A DNA stretch of 64,000 bases from Xanthomonas sp. 3793 (lineage in GTDB: Bacteria; Pseudomonadota; Gammaproteobacteria; Xanthomonadales; Xanthomonadaceae), in contig NZ_JANTYU010000001.1 of the NCBI RefSeq assembly GCF_024806835.1, positions 1,240,001 through 1,304,000 on the forward strand, read 5' to 3'. Below the pieces are notes generated by a model. It ran no database searches and was not told the DNA's origin. It worked only from the letters and a program-made list of their open reading frames with translations. Of the stretch, positions 43,027-51,975 are shown in pieces; the first letter of the stretch is position 1; each line of letters starts with the position of its first letter. The position numbers and the translations under genes were made by a program.

Positions 43027-43742
43027 GGCGCGGCTGCGCCCGCCTTCGCTGCGCGTGCGGCCTGCTGCTCGACCAAGGTCAGTGCGACGTTATCGCGCAG
43101 ATACGCCGGTTCCACACGCTCCGGCGCCACGCCTTCGCCACGCTGCAACGCCGGCAATGCCAGCGTGAGCAGGTCGGCGGCGTGCGGCAGGGCGCTGGCA
43201 TCGATGCCACTCAGCTGCGCTGCAAAACGCCGCTGCAGCAGACCATCGGCGGCAGCGAAGCCGGTGCCCACTCCGGCGAAACGGTGCGCGGTGTCCGGCA
43301 CGACCAAGGTGTCGGGCGTGCACACCACTTCAGGCATCAGTTCCAATACACCATCGTCGTGACGCACAAAGACGCCGGCATACACCTCGCCCATGCGCGC
43401 ATCGATGCAGGCCAGCACATGCTTCGCCTCGGCAGGCGCGCGCAACGCCAGTACCTGCAGCGTGGAGACCGCCAGCACCGGCCGATCCAGGCCTAACGCA
43501 ATGCCCTGCGCGATACCGATGGCCAGGCGCACGCCGGTAAACGCACCGGGCCCGCGGCCGACCGCAATCGCATCGAGCTGGCGCCGCGTGATGCCGGCCT
43601 CGGCCAGCAGCTGCTCGGCCCACGGCAATGCCAGTTCCGCGTGACGACGCGGCGCCAGTTCGAAACGCTCGATGACGCACCCGCCCACGTGCAGCGCGAC
43701 CGAGCAGGCTTCGGTAGAGGTTTCGAATGCGAGAACGTTCAT
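43023..43742 (-). CDS. tsaB: tRNA threonylcarbamoyladenosine biosynthesis protein TsaB
   Basis: TsaB works with TsaD and TsaE to place t6A at position 37 of ANN-decoding tRNAs. The 239-residue protein has the ASKHA-type opening NVLAFETSTEACSVALHVGG. It also has HAELALPWAEQLLAEAG and the signature VGRGPGAFTGVRLAIGIAQG. ARMGEVYAGVF and YLRDNVAL complete the match. ATG 43742 is chosen; the longer frame to 43874 lacks similarity. It lies 31 bases downstream of the DinG/YoaA helicase gene, an association also found in E. coli (yeaZ beside yoaA). Confidence 0.95.
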   Translation of the reverse strand: MNVLAFETSTEACSVALHVGGCVIERFELAPRRHAELALPWAEQLLAEAGITRRQLDAIAVGRGPGAFTGVRLAIGIAQGIALGLDRPVLAVSTLQVLALRAPAEAKHVLACIDARMGEVYAGVFVRHDDGVLELMPEVVCTPDTLVVPDTAHRFAGVGTGFAAADGLLQRRFAAQLSGIDASALPHAADLLTLALPALQRGEGVAPERVEPAYLRDNVALTLVEQQAARAAKAGAAAP

Positions 43743-43773
43743 GGCAGGGCCGTGGCAGCAAGAAGGAGGAAGA

Positions 43774-45783
43774 TCAGCCGTCGTCGAACGGCAACGCCGG
43801 GACGCCATTGTCGCCCAGCGGCGCGGTGGCGCCAAAAAACGCCCGCACTTCGTCGATCTCGCGCGTGCGCGCAAACGGCGGCAGCGATTTCATGAAGGTG
43901 CGGCCGTAGCTCTTGTTCACCAATCGCGGGTCGCACAGCACCAGCACGCCGCGGTCGGTCTCGCTGCGGATCAGCCGGCCCACGCCCTGCTTGAGCGCGA
44001 TGACCGCTTGCGGCAATTGCTCGTCGCGGAACGGGTTGCCGCCCTCGCGGCGGATCGCGTCCAGGCGCGCTTCGAACACCGGGTCGTCGGGCGCGGCAAA
44101 CGGCAACTTGTCGATCACCACCACGCTCAAGGCGTCGCCGACCACGTCCACGCCTTCGCGGAAACTAGCCGACCCCAGCAGCACGCCGTTGCCGGAATCG
44201 CGAAAGCGCTGCAGCAACGTTGCGCGCGGCGCTTCGCCCTGCACGAACAGCGGCCACGGCGCACCACGCAGCGCTTCGGCCGCCTCGCGCAGCGCACGGT
44301 GCGAAGCGAACAGCAGGAACGCGCGGCCATTGGAAGCTTCCAGCACCGGGGTCAGTGCCGCGATCAAGGCCGTACCGAAACCGCGCGCGGCCGGATCGGG
44401 CAGGTTCGGCGGCAGGTAGCACAACGCCTGACGCCCCCAGTCGAAGGGGCTGGGTTGCAGCAAGGTCACCGGGTCGTTCAAGCCCAACCGCAGCGCGATG
44501 TGGTCGAACTCGCCACCCACCGCCAGCGTGGCCGAGGTGAACACCCAGGCCGCCTGCGATTTTTCGCGATGCTCGCGCAGCGGCCCGGACACGTCCAGCG
44601 GCGTGCGCTGGCAACGGAATCCACGCGGACTCAGCTCATACCAGAGCACATCGTTGTCGACGGTTTGTTCCGGCGGATCCTGCGCGAAATCCGCCACCGC
44701 TACGTCCTCGCCCAGCCAGCGCGACAACCTGTTCAACGCTTCCTGCGCGCGCGCCGTGCAGCCATCGAATCCCGGCGAGGCCTCGCGCAACGGCAGCAGC
44801 GATTCGGCCAATCGTGCCAATGCCGACAGCACCGCATCGAACCCTTCGCGCACCTGCGGTTTGGCCAGTGCACGCCATTGCGTGCCGCGCGGCGGCAGGC
44901 CTTCCATGCCGGCACGCAAGCCGCGCAAGGCTTCGTCCAGGGCCAGGATCGGCTCCTGCAGACTGGCCTGCGCGCCGGCGACCAGACGCGCTTCGACCAT
45001 GCAATCGCGCGCCAGCTCCTGCCACGGGCGCATGCCGAAGCTTTCGCCGAAGAAATTGGCCGCCAGCTCCGGCAGCTGGTGCGCTTCGTCGATGACAAAC
45101 GCCTGCGCGCCCGGAAGGATCTCGCCGAAGCCTTCCTGTTTGAGCGCCAGATCGGCCAGCAGCAGATGGTGATTGACCACGACCAGATCGGCGGCCTGCG
45201 CACGCTGGCGCGCCTGCACCACAAAGCATTCGCCGTAGAACGGGCACTCGGTGCCCAGGCAGTTGTCGACAGTGGAGGTCACCATCGGCAGCAGCGGCGA
45301 ATCGTCCGGCAAGGCGTCCATCTCGGCCATGTCGCCGTACTGGGTACGCCCGCTCCAGGCCACGATGCGCTGGAATTGCGACACCTGCTCGGGCGTGGCC
45401 AGGCGCGGCTCGCCGCGCGCCTGCTGGGTGCGGTACTTGCACAGGTAATTGGCGCGGCCTTTCAACAGCGCGCTGCGCAGCCCGATGCCCAACGCGGCGC
45501 GCACGCGCGGCAGGTCGCGGTGGAACAGCTGATCCTGCAGCGCGCGTGTGCCGGTGGAGACGATGGTCTTGAGGCCGGACAGCAATGCCGGCACCAGATA
45601 TGCGTACGTTTTTCCGGTACCGGTACCGGCCTCGGCCAGCAGCACCTCGCGCTGCTCGAACGCCTCGGCGATGGCGCCGGTCAGGCGCAACTGCGCATCG
45701 CGCGGTGCAAACGCATCGAGCTGACGCGCAAGCGCCCCGCCCTCGCTGAGCGCCTCGATGCTGGCAGTGGCTAGTTGGGACAT
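43774..45783 (-). CDS. DinG/YoaA-type ATP-dependent iron-sulfur DNA helicase
   Basis: This 669-residue XPD-like superfamily 2 helicase is expected to unwind DNA 5' to 3' during repair. Walker A is LLAEAGTGTGKTYAY near residue 50 and the DEAH box is FVIDEAHQLPELA near 230. Between them lie the four cysteines of an iron-sulfur cluster (LCKYRTQQ, then CLGTECPFYGECF). Later helicase motifs include LFASHRALREAAEALRG, GSASFREGVDVVGD and QGVGRLIRSETDRGVLV. The neighbour tsaB favours YoaA over DinG. The motif set is complete. Confidence 0.92.
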   Translation of the reverse strand: MSQLATASIEALSEGGALARQLDAFAPRDAQLRLTGAIAEAFEQREVLLAEAGTGTGKTYAYLVPALLSGLKTIVSTGTRALQDQLFHRDLPRVRAALGIGLRSALLKGRANYLCKYRTQQARGEPRLATPEQVSQFQRIVAWSGRTQYGDMAEMDALPDDSPLLPMVTSTVDNCLGTECPFYGECFVVQARQRAQAADLVVVNHHLLLADLALKQEGFGEILPGAQAFVIDEAHQLPELAANFFGESFGMRPWQELARDCMVEARLVAGAQASLQEPILALDEALRGLRAGMEGLPPRGTQWRALAKPQVREGFDAVLSALARLAESLLPLREASPGFDGCTARAQEALNRLSRWLGEDVAVADFAQDPPEQTVDNDVLWYELSPRGFRCQRTPLDVSGPLREHREKSQAAWVFTSATLAVGGEFDHIALRLGLNDPVTLLQPSPFDWGRQALCYLPPNLPDPAARGFGTALIAALTPVLEASNGRAFLLFASHRALREAAEALRGAPWPLFVQGEAPRATLLQRFRDSGNGVLLGSASFREGVDVVGDALSVVVIDKLPFAAPDDPVFEARLDAIRREGGNPFRDEQLPQAVIALKQGVGRLIRSETDRGVLVLCDPRLVNKSYGRTFMKSLPPFARTREIDEVRAFFGATAPLGDNGVPALPFDDG

Positions 45784-46350
45784 GAGACCAAGGAGAATGC
45801 GGAAGATGAAGCACGACAGCCTAGCGCGTGCGCGGGGATGCTGCCTGGATCGGGCCTGCAGCAGCCGGTAAACACTTCATCGCGGCAAGGCGGCTGCGGC
45901 GCACGTGGCCGGCGATGTGGCGACCTTGTGACTGCGCCGCGCCATCCGCGCCTGACGAGGATGGCCCTCGACATTCCACAGGCTTTCGATGCAGTAGGGC
46001 CATTGCGTCATCGGTGTGTCCTAGGCGCTGTTGTGTGGTCGTCGCTACACCGCCCACCCCATTCCACGCACAGGGTGTGCATCCCGGCCGGCATTGCACA
46101 CTCCTCACCCGGCGGTTGGGCCGGCATGCATCGGCGACTTGCAGACGACAAGAAGGATTGCCCATGCCATGCGCGCGGCAAACAACGCATCACACTCGAA
46201 GACTTCAGGCCCGCTGCGACGCGGCGGTGGGCGCCCCGATCGAGTCGACCTGTCCGCGGACCGCAGGATGCAGCCACACATCCCACTCCCGCATGGCGCA
46301 GCCGGCCGGGCCGGTCGCGCTGCCTGCAGCGCAACCGGTAGTGCACGCAC
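45784..46350. other. Intergenic region without recognised gene
   Basis: These 567 bases separate the helicase gene start from the end of the lipoprotein gene. Several open frames exist on both strands, but none has a signal peptide, family motif or clear ribosome binding site. The helicase/tsaB promoter should be at the left end. Confidence 0.5.
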
Positions 46351-46875
46351 TCAGTAGCGTTTTACGCCCGGCACAGTGCAACCGGCGATCTGCGCCTTGG
46401 CCGAGGCGGCATTTTCCTTTTCGCCACGCGCCAGCCGCGATTGCTCGATGGTGGCCCAATGACGACGGCACAGCGGGCCGGTCTTGGAACCCAGCTCCAC
46501 TGCCTGGTTGGCGAAGCGTTCGGCCGCCGGCCAATCGGCCTGCAGCACGGCCACTTCGGCACGCTCCTGCAAGATTGCCGGGTCACCGGACACCAGCTTC
46601 AGCGCCTGATCCAGCGCCGCCGCTGCACCGGGCAGGTCGCCGGCCTGGCGCTTGGCCTTGGCGCTCTCGCGCAGGTCGTCCACCTGCGGGTCGCGCAGCG
46701 GCTGCACCGACAGCTCGGTGTCGTCCACGCCGGCTTCGCGCTCGATCAGCAACAGCCGTTGTGTCGGCGTGGTCGGGTCCACCGGCGTCGGCGGCGGCGC
46801 GGGCGGCGCACTGACGCAGGCAGTGACTGCGGCGAGCACGCCGATCAGGGCAACAAGGCGATGCAATCGGATCAT
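46351..46875 (-). CDS. TPR lipoprotein, LpoP-like candidate activator of PBP1b
   Basis: The 174-residue product starts at ATG 46875 with a lipoprotein signal (LVALIGVLAAVTAC) and a Pro-rich stretch. A TPR-like domain follows (LRESAKAKRQAGDLPGAAAA, LQERAEVAVLQADWPAAERF, and CRRHWATIEQSRLARGEKEN). It begins 13 bases after the PBP1b gene stops and is co-transcribed with it. In Pseudomonas an outer-membrane TPR lipoprotein, LpoP, encoded beside ponB activates PBP1b in place of the enterobacterial LpoB. Position, lipobox and TPR make the same role likely here. The function is inferred. Confidence 0.75.
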   Translation of the reverse strand: MIRLHRLVALIGVLAAVTACVSAPPAPPPTPVDPTTPTQRLLLIEREAGVDDTELSVQPLRDPQVDDLRESAKAKRQAGDLPGAAAALDQALKLVSGDPAILQERAEVAVLQADWPAAERFANQAVELGSKTGPLCRRHWATIEQSRLARGEKENAASAKAQIAGCTVPGVKRY

Positions 46876-46888
46876 GGGGTCACTCCAG

Positions 46889-49333
46889 TCAATGTGCAGG
46901 GGGCGCCGACGCGGGCGCCGGTGCGGGTTCTTCCGGCTTCTTTTCCAATCCGAAGAAACGCCGCCAGCCGCCGCCGCTGGATTGCTCGGCAGGTGCGGAC
47001 CCATCGTCGGGCACGCCTTCGATGGAGGGCGCATTGCCGGCGCACGACGCATAGGCCGGCGTGAAGCCGACCACGAACGGGAACTGCCGCGCGCCCGGGC
47101 AGCCGGCATCGGTAACGCCCGTGCCGGCCGCGTCCACCCACTGCCAGTCCAGGCCCTTGCCGTTCACCTTCAACGGCGCGCTGGGCAGGCGCGCGAAGAT
47201 GCTCGACCACACCCGCATCGCGCCGGTGGCGCCGTACAGGCCGGTCTCGGCGTTCTGGTCGTTCCCCATCCAGATCACCGCCAGATGGTCGCCGGTATAG
47301 CCGGCATACCAGCTGTCGCGGCCATCGTTTGAGGTTCCGGTCTTGCCCGCAGGCGACAGGCGCCCCAGGCCATCGCCCAGCAGCTGCCGCGCGGTACCGC
47401 CGCTGACCACCTGCTGCAGCGCGACGCTGATCAGGTTGGCCGCCACCGAGTCGCCTTCCTGCGCCGGTGCCGGCGTCTTGTCGTAGCGCTTGAGCAACTT
47501 GCCCTGCGGATCGAGCACGCCACGCACCGCATGCAGCGGCTGGATCTCGCCACCGGCCGCCAGGAACTGGTACAGCTGCGCCATGCCGTACGGGCTCTGA
47601 TCGGTCGCGCCCAGGATCAGCGAGGGGTTCGGGTCGGCCTTGATGCCGGCCAGCACCTGGATCAATTGCGCCACGCGATCGGCGCCGACCTGCATGCCCA
47701 CCCGCACCGTGGCCTGGTTATACGAATGCGCCAGTGCATCGACCAGCCGCACCGTGCCGTGACTGCGGTTGTCGGAATTGCCCGGCGACCAGGTCTTGCC
47801 CCGGCTGAGCTGCACCGTCACCGGGGAATCATCGACCCAACTGGACAAGGCCCAGCGGTCCGGCGAAGCCAGTGCCAGCAGATAGACGAACGGCTTGAGC
47901 AACGAGCCCACCTGCCGCTGCGCCTCCACCGCACGATTGAAGCCGGGCTTGGCCACATCGCGGCTGCCGACCACTGCCAGCACATCGCCGTTGTGCACAT
48001 CGGTCACCACCAGGCCGGCCTGCAGCGGCGGACGTTTCTTGTTGTCCAGCCGCTTGATGGTGCCGGTCACCGCGCCTTCGGCATAGGCCTGGGCGGACGG
48101 CGACATGCCGGTGAGCACGCTCATGCCGGCGCCCTGCAGCACGCCTTCGGGATAGTCGTGAGCCAGCTGCCGGCGCACCAGGTCCACATAGGCCGGGAAG
48201 CGGTTGGCCGCGACCAGGCCCGGTTCGGTGGGCACGCCCAGCGGCGCAGCCAGCGCGCGCTTGTACTCGGCATCGTCGATCAGCTGGTTCTCGTGCAGCT
48301 TGCCCAGCACGAAGTTGCGCCGGTCCAGCGCGCGCTCCGGATTGCGCCGTGGGTCGTAATACGACGGCCCCTTGACCAGCCCGATCAGCAGCGCGATCTG
48401 CTCGGTGGTCATCGAGGTGAGCTCGCGGCCGAACCACAGCTCCGCACCTGACGACACGCCGTGGATGGCCTGCCCGCCGCGCTGGCCCAGATAGACCTGG
48501 TTGAGGTAGGCCTCCAGGATGGTGCGCTTGTCGTAGCGCGCCTCCATGATCACCGCGTACAGAATCTCGTTGAATTTACGCGTGACCGTCTGCTCCTTGC
48601 CGATGCCGAGCAGACCGCTGCGCGCCAGCTGCTGGGTCAGGGTGCTGGCGCCCTGACGGACCTGGCCGCCGGAGCGCAGCATGATCCAGGCCGCCCGTAC
48701 CATGCCGCTCAGATCGATGCCGTGGTGGCTGTTGAAGTCGCGGTCTTCCACCGCCTGCAAGCCGGTCACCAGCAGCTCGGGCACTTCTTCCATGCGCACC
48801 AGGCGGCGCTCTTCCTGCTTTTGTCCATACAGCGTGGCGATGCGCGCCGGGTCCAGCCGCGCGCTCTTGAGCGCCTTGCGATCGCCGGCATCGCGCAGGC
48901 TGGCCACGCGCCCGCCGGACAGGCTCACCTCGATGCGCCGCGCAGGCACGCGCCCGTCCACGTCGTTGTAGCCGCGGCTGGCGATGGTGAAGCGGCTGCC
49001 TTCCTGCCGATAGGTGCCGGCCAGCTTGGCCTGGCCGTCGTCGCGGTAGGACGCCGCATCGAGTTCGGTCTTGAGCGTGGCCGCATCCAGCGCATTGCCG
49101 GGCACCAGCACCAGCGGGCGCCCGTACACACGGGTCGGGATCTGCCAACGCAGCTCGCCGAAGCGCTGGCTGACCTGCTTGTTCAGATACACCGTGTAGG
49201 GGATCAGGAAACCGAGCGCCAGCGCGATCGCGGCAAAGCCCCAGACAATCAGCCTGCGTTGCCAGCGGGAGCCTTGCGCGTTGGAGTCGTCCTGAAAGTC
49301 GTCGGAATCGTCGTGGTCGTAGCGTCGGGGCAC
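46889..49333 (-). CDS. mrcB: Penicillin-binding protein 1B (bifunctional peptidoglycan synthase)
   Basis: This 814-residue class A PBP is anchored by one helix at about 28-51 (LIVWGFAAIALALGFLIPYT). A UB2H-like domain follows, then the GT51 glycosyltransferase with the catalytic Glu in AVEDRDFNSHHGIDL near residue 195 and QGASTLTQQLARSGLL. The transpeptidase domain has the active Ser in VGSLLKPFVYLL near 477, the SxN motif in AHSYNQATVRVG and KTGTSNDGRDSWYAGY near 662. All motifs are intact. The C-terminus is Pro/Ala-rich. It forms an operon with the LpoP-like lipoprotein. Confidence 0.96.
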   Translation of the reverse strand: MPRRYDHDDSDDFQDDSNAQGSRWQRRLIVWGFAAIALALGFLIPYTVYLNKQVSQRFGELRWQIPTRVYGRPLVLVPGNALDAATLKTELDAASYRDDGQAKLAGTYRQEGSRFTIASRGYNDVDGRVPARRIEVSLSGGRVASLRDAGDRKALKSARLDPARIATLYGQKQEERRLVRMEEVPELLVTGLQAVEDRDFNSHHGIDLSGMVRAAWIMLRSGGQVRQGASTLTQQLARSGLLGIGKEQTVTRKFNEILYAVIMEARYDKRTILEAYLNQVYLGQRGGQAIHGVSSGAELWFGRELTSMTTEQIALLIGLVKGPSYYDPRRNPERALDRRNFVLGKLHENQLIDDAEYKRALAAPLGVPTEPGLVAANRFPAYVDLVRRQLAHDYPEGVLQGAGMSVLTGMSPSAQAYAEGAVTGTIKRLDNKKRPPLQAGLVVTDVHNGDVLAVVGSRDVAKPGFNRAVEAQRQVGSLLKPFVYLLALASPDRWALSSWVDDSPVTVQLSRGKTWSPGNSDNRSHGTVRLVDALAHSYNQATVRVGMQVGADRVAQLIQVLAGIKADPNPSLILGATDQSPYGMAQLYQFLAAGGEIQPLHAVRGVLDPQGKLLKRYDKTPAPAQEGDSVAANLISVALQQVVSGGTARQLLGDGLGRLSPAGKTGTSNDGRDSWYAGYTGDHLAVIWMGNDQNAETGLYGATGAMRVWSSIFARLPSAPLKVNGKGLDWQWVDAAGTGVTDAGCPGARQFPFVVGFTPAYASCAGNAPSIEGVPDDGSAPAEQSSGGGWRRFFGLEKKPEEPAPAPASAPPAH

Positions 49334-49571
49334 GGGGATGCGAAAATGTAGAGTCCGGCGAGTCTAGCGCAGCGCTGTCGTGGTTGCGCCGCGCTGGCCC
49401 CGCCGACTTAAGCGCGGCTAACAAACGCCAACGCCCGCCTCCGCGCCAGCGGAGCCTGTGCTCGGCGCGGCCAGTGCCCTCTCGTTACACTGGCAGAGGT
49501 TGTCGGCCGGCTGTGCCATCGCACCACCTGCCCGCTACGCTCACCGGTCTCTCCGCTGGAGTTTCAACGCA

Positions 49572-51677
49572 ATGTCGATGTCACTGGCCGATGCGCGCTA
49601 TCTGTTCAATCGCGTGCTCGGCCTGATCCACCGCAGCGTGGCCAGCATGCGCACACGCGGATGGCGTGCGACCTGGCAGCGCATTCGGGTGCACACGCAG
49701 CCCCCCCCGGTCGCGCTCGGCACACCGTTGTGGCTGCCCGACGCCACGCCGTTTGCCGCATTTGCCGTGCCGCACAGCGCCGCGCCGCGCGTGACGGTGG
49801 TGATCGCGGTCTATGATCACATCGCCCATACCCTGGCCTGCCTGCGTGCGCTGGCTGCACATCCGCCGCAGCGGGAGGTGGAGATCGTCGTGGTGGACGA
49901 CGGCAGCAGCGATGCCACCGCCGTGCAGCTGCCGCAGATCGCCGGCCTGCGGTACCACCTGCGCGCCAGCAACGGCGGCTTCATCGCTGCCTGCAACGAC
50001 GGGATCGCGCTGGCACGCGGCGAGTACGTGGTGCTGCTCAACAACGACACCATTCCGCAGCCCGGCTGGCTGGATCGGCTGATCGACACGTTTGCCGCGT
50101 ATCCGGACGCCGGCCTGGTCGGCGCGCAGTTGGTGTACCCGGACGGGCGCCTGCAAGAGTCTGGCGGTGTGGTCTTCGGCGACGGCAGCGCCTGGAGCTA
50201 CGGCCGCTTCGAGTCGGCCGACGACCCGCGCTATGCCTATGTCCGCGCGATGGACTACTGCTCCGGTGCGGCGATTGCGCTGCCGCGAGCGCTGTTGCTG
50301 ACGACCCTGGGCGGCCTGGACGGCTGCGACCCTTCATCGGGCTGGAATGCTGCCGACCTGGCCTTCGCAGTGCGCGCTGCCGGGCGTCAGGTCCTGGTGC
50401 AACCGGCCAGCGTGGTGGTACATGACGAAGGCACCAGCGACGGCACCGACACGCGTACCGGGGTGAAGGCCTATCAGGTGCGCAATCAGGCGGTTTTTGC
50501 GGAGAAATGGCAGCAGGCGCTGGCGACGCAGTTGCCGGTCGGCACGGTGCCAGGCCCGGCGCACCTGCATCGCGCGCAACGCCAGGTGCTGATCCTGGAC
50601 GAATGCGTGCCGCAGCCGGATCGCGATTCCGGATCGCTGCGGCAGTTCAATCTGATCCGGCTGCTGCGCGAAGAAGGCGCGCATGTGGTGTTCGTGCCGA
50701 CCCGGCGCGAACATGCCGGGCGCCATACCCAGGCACTGCAGCAGCTGGGCGTGGAGGTCTGGTACGCGCCGTTCCTGGACGGCATCGGCAGCTGGTTGCG
50801 CACGCACGGCGCGCGCTTTGCAGTGGTGCTGCTGGTACGCCATCACGTTGCCCACGCCTGCCTGCCGCTGTTGAAACAGTACGCGCCGCAGGCACGCACA
50901 CTGTTCGACACCGTCGACCTGCACTACCTGCGCGAGCGCCGCGGCGCCGAGCTCGCCGGCGACGCCAATCTGCTGCGCAGCGCCGAACGTACCCGGGTCC
51001 GCGAGCTGGAGATCATGGCGGCCACCGACGTCACCGTGCTGGTGTCTGCCGCCGAACAGGCGCAATTGCACGCGGATGCGCCACAGATCCGCACCGCCCT
51101 GCTCTCCAACCTGCACGAGGTCGCCGGCAGCGGCCACAGCTTCGAACAACGCCGCGACCTGGTGTTCGTGGGCGGCTTCCGGCATCCGCCGAACGCAGAT
51201 GCGGTGCAATGGTTCATCAGCGCGATCTTTCCGCAGGTGCGCGCGCACCTGCCCACTGTGGAGTTTCACTGCATCGGCGCGGATCTTCCGGAAGCGCTGA
51301 AGCTGCTCGCGGAAGAATGCCCCGGCGTGCGCCTGCACGGCCATGTGCCGGATCTGGTGCCGTTCATGGACAGCGCCCGCATTGCGGTCGCCCCACTGCG
51401 CTTCGGTGCCGGGGTCAAGGGCAAGATCAACCTGAGCATGGCGCATGGTCAACCGGTGGTCGGCACCACCTGCGCGGTGGAAGGCATGCATCTGCGCGAT
51501 GGCGAGGATGTCTGCGTGGCCGATGAGGCCGATGCTTTCGCCAATGCCATCGTGCGGCTGTACCAGGACGCGGCGCAATGGCAGAAGCTGGCCGATAACG
51601 GCCTGCGCAACGTGGCCGAACACTTCTCGCTGGATGCAGCGCGCGCAACGGTCCGCGAGCTGTTTATCGCGGGGTGA
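49572..51677 (+). CDS. Two-domain glycosyltransferase (GT2-like plus GT4-like)
   Basis: This 701-residue protein has no signal peptide or membrane segment. A GT-A domain at about 75-320 has VTVVIAVYDHIAHTLACLRA, EIVVVDDGSSDAT, SNGGFIAACNDGI and LLNNDTIPQPGWLD. At the catalytic-base position, where relatives have a W-E-D motif, it reads SGWNAADLAFAV, so the acidic pair is lost. A GT-B domain at about 350-700 has DLVFVGGFRHPPNADAVQWF, LHGHVPDLVPFMDSARIAVA and the donor-binding stretch FGAGVKGKINLSMAHGQPVV. Such fusions build surface polysaccharide or glycosylate pili and flagella. The acceptor is unknown. ATG 49572 was chosen with GGAG upstream; the frame extends to 49458 without support. Confidence 0.85.
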   Translation: MSMSLADARYLFNRVLGLIHRSVASMRTRGWRATWQRIRVHTQPPPVALGTPLWLPDATPFAAFAVPHSAAPRVTVVIAVYDHIAHTLACLRALAAHPPQREVEIVVVDDGSSDATAVQLPQIAGLRYHLRASNGGFIAACNDGIALARGEYVVLLNNDTIPQPGWLDRLIDTFAAYPDAGLVGAQLVYPDGRLQESGGVVFGDGSAWSYGRFESADDPRYAYVRAMDYCSGAAIALPRALLLTTLGGLDGCDPSSGWNAADLAFAVRAAGRQVLVQPASVVVHDEGTSDGTDTRTGVKAYQVRNQAVFAEKWQQALATQLPVGTVPGPAHLHRAQRQVLILDECVPQPDRDSGSLRQFNLIRLLREEGAHVVFVPTRREHAGRHTQALQQLGVEVWYAPFLDGIGSWLRTHGARFAVVLLVRHHVAHACLPLLKQYAPQARTLFDTVDLHYLRERRGAELAGDANLLRSAERTRVRELEIMAATDVTVLVSAAEQAQLHADAPQIRTALLSNLHEVAGSGHSFEQRRDLVFVGGFRHPPNADAVQWFISAIFPQVRAHLPTVEFHCIGADLPEALKLLAEECPGVRLHGHVPDLVPFMDSARIAVAPLRFGAGVKGKINLSMAHGQPVVGTTCAVEGMHLRDGEDVCVADEADAFANAIVRLYQDAAQWQKLADNGLRNVAEHFSLDAARATVRELFIAG

Positions 51678-51975
51678 ACGGCGCCGCGGGTGAGCGACTG
51701 GCCCGTTGCGGATCGGGCAGATGCATTGGTCGTGCTGCGCGGAGGATTGCGGGCTGCCCTGATGCGGGCGCGCGCAGCGCTTGATGGGTGACGGGATTGG
51801 CCCATCGCAACGACGAAGGCAGATATGGATCGCGATGCTTCGCGCGCACCCTCATCCGCCCTTCGGGCACCTTCTCCCGACGGCAGAAGGGATCGACAGC
51901 CGGGATGTCTTGCGGCCTGGTCGCCACCTACCGCCGGCGTCCACAGGCCGAACGCCAACGACGACAACCCACGCC
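51678..51975. other. Convergent intergenic region with hairpin repeat
   Basis: The stretch separates the convergent glycosyltransferase and TPR genes. It holds the inverted repeat copy at 51849-51891 and no recognised gene. Confidence 0.6.
51849..51891 (-). repeat. Xanthomonas-type intergenic hairpin repeat, copy 4 (inverted)
   Basis: The sequence CCCTCATCCGCCCTTCGGGC is followed by ACCTTCTCCCG and a mismatched arm GGCAGAAGGG. This is the reverse complement of copies 1 to 3, with one arm degraded. It lies between convergent genes. Confidence 0.8.

Noticed and set aside
45784..46350. Several frames of 80-190 codons on both strands between the helicase and lipoprotein genes
   Set aside because: All are Arg/Pro/Cys-rich composition artefacts without binding sites or signals.
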